Assembly: GCA_963841965.1 (NCBI GenBank)
Contig: CAWJES010000014.1
Span: 1-64,000 of the forward strand
Length of the DNA: 64,000 nucleotides
Origin: Palsa-459 sp963841965
GTDB lineage: Bacteria; Actinomycetota; Acidimicrobiia; Acidimicrobiales; RAAP-2
Reading direction: 5' to 3'
A model generated the notes under the pieces. It saw only the letters and a list, made by a program, of their open reading frames with translations. It was not told where the DNA came from and made no database searches. Numbering within the stretch: position 1 is the first letter of the stretch; each line of letters starts with the position of its first letter. A program made the translations under genes and the position numbers. Below are positions 1 to 8,448 of this stretch, piece by piece.

Positions 1-11
1 TCCTATAGACG

Positions 12-1074
12 TCAAGTCCCCGATTGAGTGAGCAGGTCGTGCTTGAGGTCATAGAAGACCTCCCTCGCGATGAAGCGCTTGAGGCACCGGAGCACGTCCT
101 TCTTGGAGAGCCCCTCCTTCTGCCTGCGCTCCATGTAGGCCCTCGTCCGAGGGTCATAGCGAAGGCGAACGACCGCGATCAGGTGCAGGGATCGGTTGGC
201 CTGTCGGTGCCCTCCCTTGTGCAGCCGCATCCGTCTCGTCTGGCCCGATGAAGCGGGGATCGGGGCGACACCGCACAGGCGTGCGAACGCCGCGTCGCTC
301 TTCATGCGGTCCAGGTTCTGGCCCGCAGTCACGATAGCTGGGCCGCGTGCACCGGCCCGATCCCGACCCTTGTGAGCAGGGTGGGGGCGACCTCTTGGAC
401 GAGGGCCTTCAGCTCCTTGTCGTGGTCCGCGATCTCCGTCTCGAGGACGCGGATCCGGGTGCCAAGGTCCGAAGCGTGTACTTGGACGACTGCAGGGGCT
501 CGTCCAGCCTCGTCATGTCGGGGCGCAACGTCGCGCAGTGCTTCACGGTGCCGTATTGGCTGTCGATGGACTCCCTGAGGGACGCGGGGACCGTGACCAG
601 GATGCACTTCAACTGGACGATCGCGCTCGCCTTGGCCTTGACCGCCGAGTTGCGAGCAGCGCTCAAAAGCCTGATGGACTCAACGATTCCCGTGGTGTCC
701 TTGGGCTTGACGGTGAACGAGCCCGAAAGGACCTTGCGCGCTGCGGCCTCGGCGTCGATCGGGTCGGTCTTGCCCACCCGGGCCCGCAGGTGCCGGTGGG
801 GCATGTTGATCTCGCGGACGTCGACGTCGCGCTCTCGCAGGAACCTCGTGAGCCCGGCCCCGAAGGACCCGGAGCACTCCATCCCCACGAGCTCGATGGA
901 TCCGAGCGTCCCGAGCCACTTCGCGAGGTCTCGATAGCCGGCGGTCGTGGCCTGGAACTCAAGGTCCCCGAGCTTCATTCCGGTCGAGTCGAGCACCGCG
1001 GCGTGGTGCTGGTCCTTGTGCGTGTCGATGCCCACATAGAGCGATGACTGGCGGGCAGCCTGCATGGTTGTCAT
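12..1074 (-). pseudogene. IS110-family transposase, broken by two frameshifts
   Basis: The reading frame starts at 1074 with the IS110 RuvC-like DEDD domain: VGIDTHKD near residue 14, then GMECSGSFG and the DPIDAEAAA block. It slips out of frame near position 455, where the coiled-coil linker (RIRVLETEIADHDKEL) continues in another frame, and again near 337, where the C-terminal transposase_20 domain (AAFARLCGVAPIPASSG) resumes and runs to a TGA at 12-14. Each break looks like loss of one base relative to the family. Joined, the three pieces give roughly the usual 350-residue length. Intact IS110 enzymes use the DEDD centre plus a C-terminal Ser to move an element that often lacks inverted ends, and no clear ends are visible here. 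The two frame breaks mean it is probably inactive, unless they are sequencing errors. Confidence 0.88.
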
Positions 1075-1825
1075 GCTGGTTCCGTCTCCTTTGCTGTCGG
1101 GCGAGGGATGACCGAACCGAACCGGGTGGACATTTCGAGAATGGGACTCTCGTGTCTAGCCAGGGCCCTATGAAGTCACAGTCCGCCCGGTTCGGTCACC
1201 CTTTGCGTGGATGGCAGCCGGGCTCGGACCGACGCGTCAAGAGCAAGACAACATCGAGGCGATGCGTCAGAACAATGTCAGGTCAGATCCTGACCCGGCT
1301 GCCTCCAACAGTCTTTCTCGAACAACGTAATGAGATGTTCACCCAGAGCCCTTCGGAGTCGAGTGCCAGACGAGACTGGAACAGGCGGCGCCTTGGAGGC
1401 TTGCGTCGCCGACGGGTGATCGGCTGAAGGCTGACGAGCTGAGGTAGCTGTTGTCCGTTGAGGGTGGCGATGAACCCCTGATTCGGTCCTCATTGGGGCC
1501 ACGTCGTCGCGAATTGCTCGCCACTGGTCGAGCCCGGCGACCGGGCGGTGTGGCGCCCAGGGAGCCGAGGCTCGACCACATGGCAAAGCCAGCCAGCTCC
1601 CGGATCTGGTCCAGGTTGTCGCCTTCAACTACTCGGGGCGACGGTGGACTCCCACGCCGGAGTTGCGTGCCGGAGGTGGGGCAACCCTGAGTGGAACAAG
1701 AGGTTGGACAAGAGACGGCACGCATCTGTGCCGAGCGTCAGATGCTCGCGGAAGTGTCCACGGGCGTCCGCGAGTGTCCAGCCGAAGGAATTCTTTGATT
1801 TCTTGCATCCGAGAGGGCCTTCCCA
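1075..1825. other. Non-coding stretch between transposase and rep
   Basis: About 750 bases with no convincing gene; the short frames here have biased, non-protein-like composition on both strands. It holds the upstream end of the IS110 copy, a small palindrome at 1281-1295 (arms GGTCAG and CTGACC around ATC), and, just before rep, an inverted repeat with paired AGTGTCCA copies that is listed separately. A double-strand origin for the RepSA-like protein would be expected in this neighbourhood or inside rep, but no nick-site consensus can be named. Confidence 0.5.
1747..1780. repeat. Inverted repeat with two AGTGTCCA copies upstream of rep
   Basis: CGCGGA at 1747-1752 is mirrored by TCCGCG at 1767-1772. 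The octamer AGTGTCCA occurs at 1753-1760 and again at 1773-1780, so the copies are exactly 20 bases apart, about two helical turns. The block ends 45 bases before the rep start. This geometry suits an operator or an origin/iteron-like Rep binding site. The role is inferred only from position and symmetry. Confidence 0.4.
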
Positions 1826-3166
1826 ATGGCTCTACCTAGTAGGGAGGCGAAGTTCGCGGCCCTCTGGGAGGTCCTCATGGATGTCGGGTCGGACAAGAGC
1901 ACCGAGCGTTCACCTGCAGCACTGCTCGCAGAGGTTCTCGGTGCCGGCGGCTGCGTGCACCCCATCAGGATCTCAGGCACGGTCGTCAATGGAGCCACGG
2001 GAGAGCTGCGAACCTCCCGGATGAAGCTGGCCTGCAAGGACCGCCGGGCGGTGCTGTGTCCGTCGTGTGCCGCGCTCTACCAAGCGGACGCCTGGATCCT
2101 GGTCTCGACCGGGCTGATCGGGGGCAAGGGCGTCGCGCCAGAGGTGGCGAGCCATCCCAGGGTGTTCATGACCCTCACGGCCCCGTCGTTCGGAGCGGTC
2201 CACAGATCGGTTGGCACGAGACGCTGCAGCCAGCGTCGAGGCACGTGCGAGCACGGGCTCGAGCGCACGTGTCGGACGGTCCACGATCCTGAAGACCCGG
2301 TGGTGGGTTCCCCGATCTGCCCGTCGTGCTTCGACTACCACGCAGCCGTGCTCTGGAACGCCCAGGCAACGAGGCTCTGGAACCGAACGGTCCAGGAGCT
2401 GGCCCGCCAGATCGGGGCAATCGCCAACAAGTCCCGAGACGCAGTGACGAGCGAGGTCCGCCTCAGCTACCTGCGGGTCGCCGAGTTCCAGCGCCGGGGC
2501 CTCGTGCACCTCCACGTCATGCTGCGTGCCGACGGCAGGGGCGATGGGACACCGCCGCCACCAGCGTGGTTGGATGCTTCCGTGTTGGCCGATGGCGCAG
2601 GCCACACGATCCGCCGGGTCCGCTGGCTCGGAGCCTTGGGAGCGTCGCTCTTCTGGGGCGACCAGTTCGACGTGGCCATGCTTGACGACCTCGAGGGCCA
2701 GGATCAGGCGAAGGTCGCCTCCTACTTCGCCAAGTACGCAACCAAGACGACCGGTGATGGCACCGCGCTCGCCCGTCGGTTCCGGTCCTTCGACGACGTC
2801 CGTCACGCATCGCTCACCGACCACGAGCGGCGCCTCGTCGAGACTGCGTGGCAGCTGCATCGAATCCCCGAGCTGCGCCACCTGAATCTCCGTCAGCACG
2901 CCCACGCCTTCGGCTACCGCGGCCAGCTGCTGACGAAGTCGCGGGGCTACTCCACGACCTTCGGGGCCCTGCGAGGGGTTCGGGCGGCCTACATGGCCAA
3001 GGGCGGCTCATCTGATCCCCAGGAGTCCTCCTTCTCCTACGACGGCCGCGGCTACGACCATGACCGAGCAGCCGAGCTCGCGGTGGTCCTCGCCGAGATG
3101 CGAGCCGAGCACCGACGAGACCTGCGGGCCCAGCGGGTGGCCAACGGGACCGAGGTGGCCCGATGA
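1826..3166 (+). CDS. RepSA-like rolling-circle replication initiator of an actinomycete integrative element
   Basis: 446 residues, close to the length of pSAM2-type RepSA proteins. Zinc-knuckle-like CPSC pairs lie at about residues 78-81 and 165-168. The HUH metal motif is HLH at 228-230 in the context GLVHLHVMLR, and candidate nicking tyrosines are Y300 and Y304 in SYFAKYATK. These are the hallmarks of HUH endonucleases that nick one strand to start rolling-circle replication. GAGAGGG lies 8 bases before the ATG. The next gene overlaps by four bases (ATGA), so the two are probably translationally coupled. In AICEs such a gene sits next to xis and int, exactly as here. No FtsK-like transfer gene is inside the window; it could lie further left. 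Family assignment is firm, activity is inferred. Confidence 0.88.
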   Translation: MALPSREAKFAALWEVLMDVGSDKSTERSPAALLAEVLGAGGCVHPIRISGTVVNGATGELRTSRMKLACKDRRAVLCPSCAALYQADAWILVSTGLIGGKGVAPEVASHPRVFMTLTAPSFGAVHRSVGTRRCSQRRGTCEHGLERTCRTVHDPEDPVVGSPICPSCFDYHAAVLWNAQATRLWNRTVQELARQIGAIANKSRDAVTSEVRLSYLRVAEFQRRGLVHLHVMLRADGRGDGTPPPPAWLDASVLADGAGHTIRRVRWLGALGASLFWGDQFDVAMLDDLEGQDQAKVASYFAKYATKTTGDGTALARRFRSFDDVRHASLTDHERRLVETAWQLHRIPELRHLNLRQHAHAFGYRGQLLTKSRGYSTTFGALRGVRAAYMAKGGSSDPQESSFSYDGRGYDHDRAAELAVVLAEMRAEHRRDLRAQRVANGTEVAR

Positions 3167-3972
3167 TCGAGCCATTCACCATTGGCGAGCTTCGAGGGAT
3201 CTTCGACGAGCTCGAGCGCTATCGAGGCAACGCACCGCGACGTCGGAGGACCCTGTCGGCGCTCCAATCTGGAACCTTCGACATGGTTGCCCGCGAGCTC
3301 GCGCTGGTGTCGAGAGGCCCCTCGGGACGTCGGACACTGGAGCTGCTCACGTCCGTCGAGTTCGCCCACACCGGGCTCAGGGACCTTCGAGCGATTGCGG
3401 AGCGGGTCCAGGTCGGTTCAGAAGGAGAGCGAAGCGGCTTCGAGATGGACGGACTGGTCCGTTTGGCCAAGCTCGATCCGAACGTGGTGCTCATGACCAT
3501 CGTCGCACTTCGACCTGCGCTCGAGCGCATCGTGGTCTTCGCGAGGCCACGACGAGACGACGAGGATGTCGTCCCTGAGCTCATCGCACAGCTGTGCGAG
3601 CAGCTGCATGGGCCACCGAAGTCGGTGCCAGCGATCCTGGGGGAGCTGAAGGCGTCGCTGCGAAGCTCGGTTCGCCATGAAGCGACGATCGCCGCGCGGA
3701 ACATCGACATCGACGACGTGAGCGAGCCCGTCGATCCCGCCCCTGGTCCCGACGAGGTCACACGCGACCTCTTGGCCTGGATGGTCGGTGAAGGAGTCAT
3801 CAGCGACGATGACGCCAAGGTGGTGGCCTGGAGTGTCGTGGGAGGAGAGTCGCTCCACGACCTCGCAGACGAGCTCCAGATCCCCTATCGCACCATCCAG
3901 AGCAGGCGGCTTCGAGCGATCGCCGCGATGCGTCAGCACCTGGAGTCCGACACAGGCGGGTGGGAGCGGTGA
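3163..3972 (+). CDS. Sigma-70 region-4-like DNA-binding protein of the integrative element
   Basis: 269 residues. The last 60 form a sigma region 4 / LuxR-like helix-turn-helix: after DDAKVVAWSVVGG comes SLHDLADELQIPYRTIQSRR, the typical recognition-helix layout. The middle is charged and helical, with a short acidic linker (NIDIDDVSEPVDPAPGPDE) like that between sigma regions 2 and 4. A clear region 2 is not recognisable, so it may be a sigma-like activator rather than a working sigma factor. It overlaps rep by four bases and its stop overlaps the xis start, so rep, this gene and xis form one operon. AICEs normally carry Pra/KorSA-type regulators here, so this is an uncommon choice. It probably controls replication or excision, which is inference. 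Confidence 0.6.
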   Translation: MIEPFTIGELRGIFDELERYRGNAPRRRRTLSALQSGTFDMVARELALVSRGPSGRRTLELLTSVEFAHTGLRDLRAIAERVQVGSEGERSGFEMDGLVRLAKLDPNVVLMTIVALRPALERIVVFARPRRDDEDVVPELIAQLCEQLHGPPKSVPAILGELKASLRSSVRHEATIAARNIDIDDVSEPVDPAPGPDEVTRDLLAWMVGEGVISDDDAKVVAWSVVGGESLHDLADELQIPYRTIQSRRLRAIAAMRQHLESDTGGWER

Positions 3973-4193
3973 GCAGCCACGTGGCGTTCCCAAACCGGGC
4001 AGATCTCTCTGTGGTCCTCCCTCAGCTCGTGACTCCGGAGGAAGCGGCTGACTACCTCGGGATCAGCGCCTACACGGTGCGCGAACGGCTCAAGCGAGGC
4101 GAGCTACCGGGCCGCAAGCACGGGAGCCGGTGGCTGGTCCGAGTGGTGGACCTCGCTGCCTATGTCGAGCCGAACAACCTCAGTGGTCCGTAG
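3969..4193 (+). CDS. xis: Excisionase (Xis), MerR/HTH_17-type DNA-binding protein
   Basis: About 74 residues, made almost wholly of a winged-helix excisionase domain: LVTPEEAADYLGISAYTVRE, then a Lys/Arg-rich wing RGELPGRKHGSRWLV and the tail VVDLAAYVEP. Such proteins bind near att sites and steer the integrase toward excision. I chose the GTG at 3969 because it overlaps the preceding stop (GTGA). A GTG at 3960 in the same frame would add three residues. The 3' end overlaps the 3' end of the convergent integrase by 14 bases, so the two transcripts are antisense at their tails. The assignment rests on both domain and position. Confidence 0.85.
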   Translation: MSSHVAFPNRADLSVVLPQLVTPEEAADYLGISAYTVRERLKRGELPGRKHGSRWLVRVVDLAAYVEPNNLSGP

Positions 4194-5367
4194 TCGGCGC
4201 GCTCAGTTTCTCGGGCGAAGGAGGAGTGAGCGCGGCGGCCATGGTTCGAGCGGCTTCGATCTGTCGAGATTGGGTGGCATGGGCGTAGACACGAAGCGTC
4301 AGCGAAGGATCGGCATGGCCGAGCATCTCAGCGGTGTCCTTGGCCGACAGGCCAGCGGCCAAGAGTTCGGTGGCGACGAAGTGACGAAGCGAGTGGAGAT
4401 GGAATTGGGACATGCCCAATTGGTCGGCGACATCGCGGAAGCCTCCTGACATCCGACCCATGGTGGCCATCTTGGATCCGTCAGGTCGAGACGAGAAAAT
4501 GAAGGCGTCCTCGATCAAGGTGACGCCGAACTCCAGGGCCACGTCTTCGCATCGCTGTCTCCAAGCTGTGAGCCAGAGGGCGACCTGTTCGTCGAGATGG
4601 ACGACACGCTCTCGGCCGGACTTGGTGGATTTCACTCCCACTCGCCCAGGCACGTCGAAGGCACTGTCCTTCACCACCAGATGTGAACCTTGGAACGATG
4701 ACCAGCGAAGTGCCGTGATCTCGCCACGACGACAGCCCGTCACAGCCGACAGGAAGACGAAGGCTCCGAGCAGCTCGTCCTGCTCACGACAAGCCGCGAT
4801 GAGCATCTGGGCCTCGGCGGAAGTGGGAACTTCGAGCTTCCGGGCGCTCTGCTCAGGTGCCGTCGCGCGCTTCGCCGGATTGCTAACGATCCAGTCCCAC
4901 TTGACCGCCTGGTTGAGCGCTGCAGAGATGACGCGGTGGACACCCTTGATGCTGCTCGCGGACAATCCTTTGTTACTGAGCGAGGCGTAGAGCGAATCGA
5001 GATGGTGGGCGGTCAGTTCGCTGACTGGGATCTCACCAAGGGTTGGCACCAGATTGCGGTCGATGATCTTCTGATAGCCGTAGAGGGTGGTGGGCGAACG
5101 ACCACGAGCGGTCTGGAACGCCATCCACTCGTGGAGCACGACGTGAACCGGAGCACGCGACCCTGTCGGTGCCTGATGGACCTCGGTCAAGATCTTGTTC
5201 GCCTGGGCCTGGGCGCCGGTCTTGTTCTTGGCAAACAGCGTCACAGAACGGCGAACCATCTTCCCAGTGACCGGGTCGGTGCCGGTAACGTAGCGAAAGA
5301 GCCACTTGCCGCTCCCGGCAGGTCGTTCGACCAGGGATCCTGTGCCGTAGTTCCTGCGGGCTGTCAT
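4180..5367 (-). CDS. int: Tyrosine site-specific recombinase (integrase)
   Basis: 395 residues, a standard length for actinobacterial integrases. An N-terminal Arm-binding part (FRYVTGTDPVTGK) is followed by a SAM-like core-binding domain (about 70-160) and the catalytic domain. The catalytic residues are visible: R213 in TGCRRGE, H325-x-x-R328 in HSLRH, H351 in LGHADPS and the nucleophile Y361 in LRVYAH. It catalyses integration and, with Xis, excision between attP and a chromosomal tRNA. It is convergent with xis, whereas pSAM2-type elements usually carry xis and int in the same direction. Its start lies only 48 bases from the tRNA-Lys, which makes that tRNA the likely attachment site. Confidence 0.95.
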   Translation of the reverse strand: MTARRNYGTGSLVERPAGSGKWLFRYVTGTDPVTGKMVRRSVTLFAKNKTGAQAQANKILTEVHQAPTGSRAPVHVVLHEWMAFQTARGRSPTTLYGYQKIIDRNLVPTLGEIPVSELTAHHLDSLYASLSNKGLSASSIKGVHRVISAALNQAVKWDWIVSNPAKRATAPEQSARKLEVPTSAEAQMLIAACREQDELLGAFVFLSAVTGCRRGEITALRWSSFQGSHLVVKDSAFDVPGRVGVKSTKSGRERVVHLDEQVALWLTAWRQRCEDVALEFGVTLIEDAFIFSSRPDGSKMATMGRMSGGFRDVADQLGMSQFHLHSLRHFVATELLAAGLSAKDTAEMLGHADPSLTLRVYAHATQSRQIEAARTMAAALTPPSPEKLSAPTTDH

Positions 5368-5415
5368 CTTGGCAGACTAGCGAGAAATGGAGCAAGAATG
5401 GAGCAGGACCCCCAA

Positions 5416-5488
5416 GGGCCGCTAGCTCATCGGGAAGAGCAGGGGACTTTTAATCCCAAGGTGCCGGGATCGAGACCCGGGCGGCCCA
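5416..5488 (+). tRNA. tRNA-Lys (anticodon TTT)
   Basis: A 73-base cloverleaf. The acceptor arms GGGCCGC (5416-5422) and GCGGCCC (5481-5487) pair perfectly, the D stem is GCTC/GAGC, the anticodon loop is CTTTTAA at 5447-5453 (anticodon TTT at 5449-5451), and the T stem is CCGGG/CCCGG. No CCA is encoded. Two oddities: the anticodon stem has a G-A mismatch at 27:43, and the T loop reads ATCGAGA, so the near-universal T54 is replaced by A. These may mark a duplicated att-site copy rather than the main tRNA-Lys(UUU) gene. The adjacent integrase points away from its 5' side. Confidence 0.85.
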
Positions 5489-6439
5489 CAAAAGCGCTGG
5501 TCAGAGGTTAGAAAGCCTGTGATCTGGTGCCTCGTGCCGCAATTTGGTGCAGCCAATCAAATGGACATACCGCGATTCATGACTGCGGATTCACGAGATC
5601 GGATTGTTCGCTTCGACTCTGTGGACGTTGCCCACAATCGTGGCATCAGTTGACGATGGCCGACTTCCCGGCAGCGAATCGTCACGTGACCCTTACTGCT
5701 CTCCGGGATCACGACCGGTGCTTCCATCGCGAACATGTCCGCCATGAAGCAGTGACGCAGTTCATGCAATGACCGGTTCCCGAAGCCTGTCTGCTTGCTG
5801 ATTCTCCGCACACGACGTCCCAGCCGCATCAGATCGGTCCGGACTCGGATCACCTACATGGACACCGCATCGTGATCGCGCTTCAGGAGTCGGACCTGGG
5901 TCCGCCGTTCAATCTGGTCGGGCGATGAGTGCCCAGCATGTGTCTCGCGGGGAGGTCCACAGATATGGATCGTCCGACGGTGCCAACCATCGAGGCCGCG
6001 ACGAGATGCGCTCCTCCAAAGGATGTGTTCTAGACGCCGATTGTGAACGGTGCAGGCGCGCAGGAGCGGGCACCCGCACTGCGGGACCACTCGAGGGAGC
6101 GGCAACCGCGTGAGTACGCTCGTCTCGTGAGTCACTGCGCCGCCGCCTTGAATGTCCTCATTCGGTGGCACGTCACCTGTCGAGCCCGCCGAACTTCGCG
6201 CACTGGTGGTGCGGCACCATCTCGTGAGCGCATGCCGGGTGCCATTGCCGGCTGCGGTCGGAGGACCATCGGGTGGACCGAAAAGCTCAGCGTTCCGCCG
6301 CGCAAACCGCTCGGAGCCAACGCTGCGATGCCCTTGCCATGTCGCGACCACGACGCTTGGCTGCGTCCCCATCATGATGGCCGCCGAGGAACAGGTGGTC
6401 AGGAGCAGGCCATCCTCATGTCAGCCATCTGCCCCGCTG
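5489..6439. other. Gene-poor stretch right of the tRNA
   Basis: Some 950 bases with no intact gene. Composition is less GC-rich just after the tRNA (around 5520-5600) than in the surrounding core genes. The left part contains decayed recombinase motifs, listed as a pseudogene. The right part (about 6000-6430) shows no recognisable protein in any frame; an open frame that continues into the next gene from 6152 lacks protein-like content before 6440. Confidence 0.5.
5640..5940 (-). pseudogene. Degenerate tyrosine-recombinase C-terminal remnants
   Basis: Read on the minus strand, 5940-5857 encodes HAGHSSPDQIERR followed by LLKRDHDAV and a stop, which resembles the box-III histidine and tail of an integrase. 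Directly after it, 5775-5640 encodes SLHELRHCF (box II H-x-x-R) and, about 20 residues on, SKGHVTI, another box-III-like motif. The catalytic arginine of box I and the upstream domains cannot be found. The pieces look like tails of one or two dead integrases next to the tRNA, as seen at sites used repeatedly by integrative elements. The match is by motif only and could be chance. Confidence 0.32.
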
Positions 6440-7951
6440 ATGGCTGACATGGAGGTTGGTGAGAGCGGGAGGGTGGCGGGTATCTGGAAACTGGGGATCC
6501 TCCTGCTCCTGATCGGAATCTGCGCCTGTTGGGTCTTCGCGACCCCCCTGTTCGGCACCTCGGACGAGACGGCTCACGTGATGAAGGCAGCCGCCGTCGT
6601 CAGGGGTGAGTTCGTCGGCAAGTCGGACGGTGGACCGAACACGATCGTCGATGTTCCCCAGGACTTGATCGGCGCCAACCGGATCCCTTGCTTCGCGTTG
6701 GATGCCACGGTCAGTGCGGGTTGCTTGGCGCCACTCGGGCATGACAACCAGCTGGCTCCAGAAGTGACGTGGGTGGGCTATTACCCGCCGCTGTACTACT
6801 TGCTCGTCGGCTGGCCGACGCTGTTCCTGCACGCGTCATCGTCGATCTATGCCATGCGCCTCATGTCCGCCTTGCTCGGGGCGGCGCTCTTGGCAGGGGC
6901 GTTCTATTCCGCCGCGGAGGCCCGGGGCAGGGCGCTCCTCGTGCCGGCTACTGCCGCCCTGGCGACGCCGTATCTCTTCGCCTATGTCGCAACGGTCAAT
7001 CCCAGCGGCATGGAGATGGCCAGCGCACTCTGCGCGTGGACCTCGGGTATAGCGCTCGTGGACAGTCCGTGCGATGCGTCGCGTCGCGGCATTCTCATTC
7101 GCTTCATCGTGTCGATGGTTGTGCTGTCCCAGGTGCGTGACCTTGGCCCGCTGTTCGTCGGAGTGATCGCACTCAGCATGGCGGGTTGGTATGGATTCCG
7201 GTCGAGCTGGTCGCTGCTGGCCCGTCCCCGCGTGCTCGCCGTCGTCGCCGGGATCGCAGCGTGCGCGGCGTTCGCGGGGCTGTGGGTGCTGCTGGTCGGG
7301 AATCTGAGCTTCGCTCCCAGCAGGCACGCCCTGGCTCCGCACGCTGGCGTGCTGGCCGCCCTCGCGAGGTCTGCCCATCGCTATGCATACAACGTGCGCC
7401 AGATCATCGGAAACTTTGGATGGACGAATGTCTATCCGCCTGTACGGGTGTCCTGGCTAGGTCTCAGCGTCATCGCCCTGATGTTTGTGCTGGGGATCAG
7501 AACCGCGAGAAGACGTCAGCGAATCATCGCCGGATCGTTGCTCGCCTTCGCCGTGCTGTGCCCGATCCTCCTGATAGCGCACGAGGCGAGGAGCGAGGGG
7601 TTCTTGGGCCAGGGGCGCTACTGGTATCCCCTCCTCGCAGGAGTGCTTGTCGTGGCTGCAGGCGCCGGAGGCTCCCGGGTGGCCGCGAACTGGCTGCTGT
7701 GGGCAGGGGTGGCGCTAAGCGCAGTTGTCGTAGACCTCGTCTGCTTTCAGGTCACGCTGGATCGCTTCCGGTTCGGACTAGGACAGCCTGAAGTGCACGC
7801 CGGCTGGAACCCGCCCGGCGGCGCGGATCTGTGGCCCGTGCTGAACGGCGTGCTCTGTATCACGTTCGCCTGGTTGTGGTGGTCGCTTTGCCGGTCAAGT
7901 GCAAGTCGTGGAGAGCCGTCCGAGTCCCCTTTGGGCGCAGATCCCCTGTAA
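6440..7951 (+). CDS. DUF2142 family polytopic membrane protein
   Basis: About 503 residues with an N-terminal membrane helix (ILLLLIGICACWVFATPLF) followed at once by the DUF2142 signature FGTSDETAHVMKAAAVVRGE, an extracytoplasmic loop, then GYYPPLYYLLVGWP and roughly ten more hydrophobic segments. DUF2142 proteins resemble GT-C glycosyltransferases and are usually linked to cell-surface polysaccharide or lipid glycosylation; no substrate can be named. The frame is open from 6152, but the first 96 codons are not protein-like, so I start at ATG 6440 (ATG 6449 is an alternative). No strong ribosome site helps decide. It stands alone, with decayed mobile DNA upstream and about 500 non-coding bases downstream. 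Confidence 0.82.
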   Translation: MADMEVGESGRVAGIWKLGILLLLIGICACWVFATPLFGTSDETAHVMKAAAVVRGEFVGKSDGGPNTIVDVPQDLIGANRIPCFALDATVSAGCLAPLGHDNQLAPEVTWVGYYPPLYYLLVGWPTLFLHASSSIYAMRLMSALLGAALLAGAFYSAAEARGRALLVPATAALATPYLFAYVATVNPSGMEMASALCAWTSGIALVDSPCDASRRGILIRFIVSMVVLSQVRDLGPLFVGVIALSMAGWYGFRSSWSLLARPRVLAVVAGIAACAAFAGLWVLLVGNLSFAPSRHALAPHAGVLAALARSAHRYAYNVRQIIGNFGWTNVYPPVRVSWLGLSVIALMFVLGIRTARRRQRIIAGSLLAFAVLCPILLIAHEARSEGFLGQGRYWYPLLAGVLVVAAGAGGSRVAANWLLWAGVALSAVVVDLVCFQVTLDRFRFGLGQPEVHAGWNPPGGADLWPVLNGVLCITFAWLWWSLCRSSASRGEPSESPLGADPL

Positions 7952-8448
7952 GGCACCCAGGGGGGCCAACGCATGCGTGATCCGGATATCGGAGGCTTTG
8001 CGCCAGCCGCCGACGAGTGATCCGACTCACGCGAGCGCCCGCAAGCACCCGCTCTCGTGGCCATGTGACGTGGATTCGGGGTCCGAAGCGTCAGGCGGGA
8101 GCTGTGCGTTGAGTTCGGACGAAAACCGCTCGGCAAGCAAGAATCAGGTCCACGATGCCGACGACACGAACGACACGAACTGCGACGCGGAACCCGCCTG
8201 CAGCGGGGTCGGTCGTCGTGTCGGTCCGGTGCCTCGGTGATGACTCGCCCGACGACTGCGCCACACGCACGGCGCCGGGGACGATCGAGTGCACGATTCG
8301 GTTGCGGAACACGAGTCGATGAGCAGCATCTCGGGATCTTGCCGCCACGTGGCGCCCGAGTCTCTGGTTCGTGCTCGCGCGCCAGTCGCTTGCACATCAG
8401 GTTGCCCTCTCCGATCCGACCGTCGGCTGCGGTGCGACGGCCTTGCGG
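7952..8448. other. Non-coding stretch
   Basis: About 500 bases between the DUF2142 gene and the UbiA gene. No frame has a recognisable domain. There is a short CGACACGAA tandem-like patch near 8161-8176 and nothing I can name as a promoter or RNA. Confidence 0.4.

Noticed and set aside
1339..1725. 128-codon minus-strand frame in the gap before rep
   Set aside because: No similarity I recognise, low-complexity Ser/Pro/Arg, and no ribosome site.
8150..8200. CGACACGAA-like tandem patch, possible CRISPR or microsatellite
   Set aside because: Two adjacent short copies only, no spacers or further repeats.
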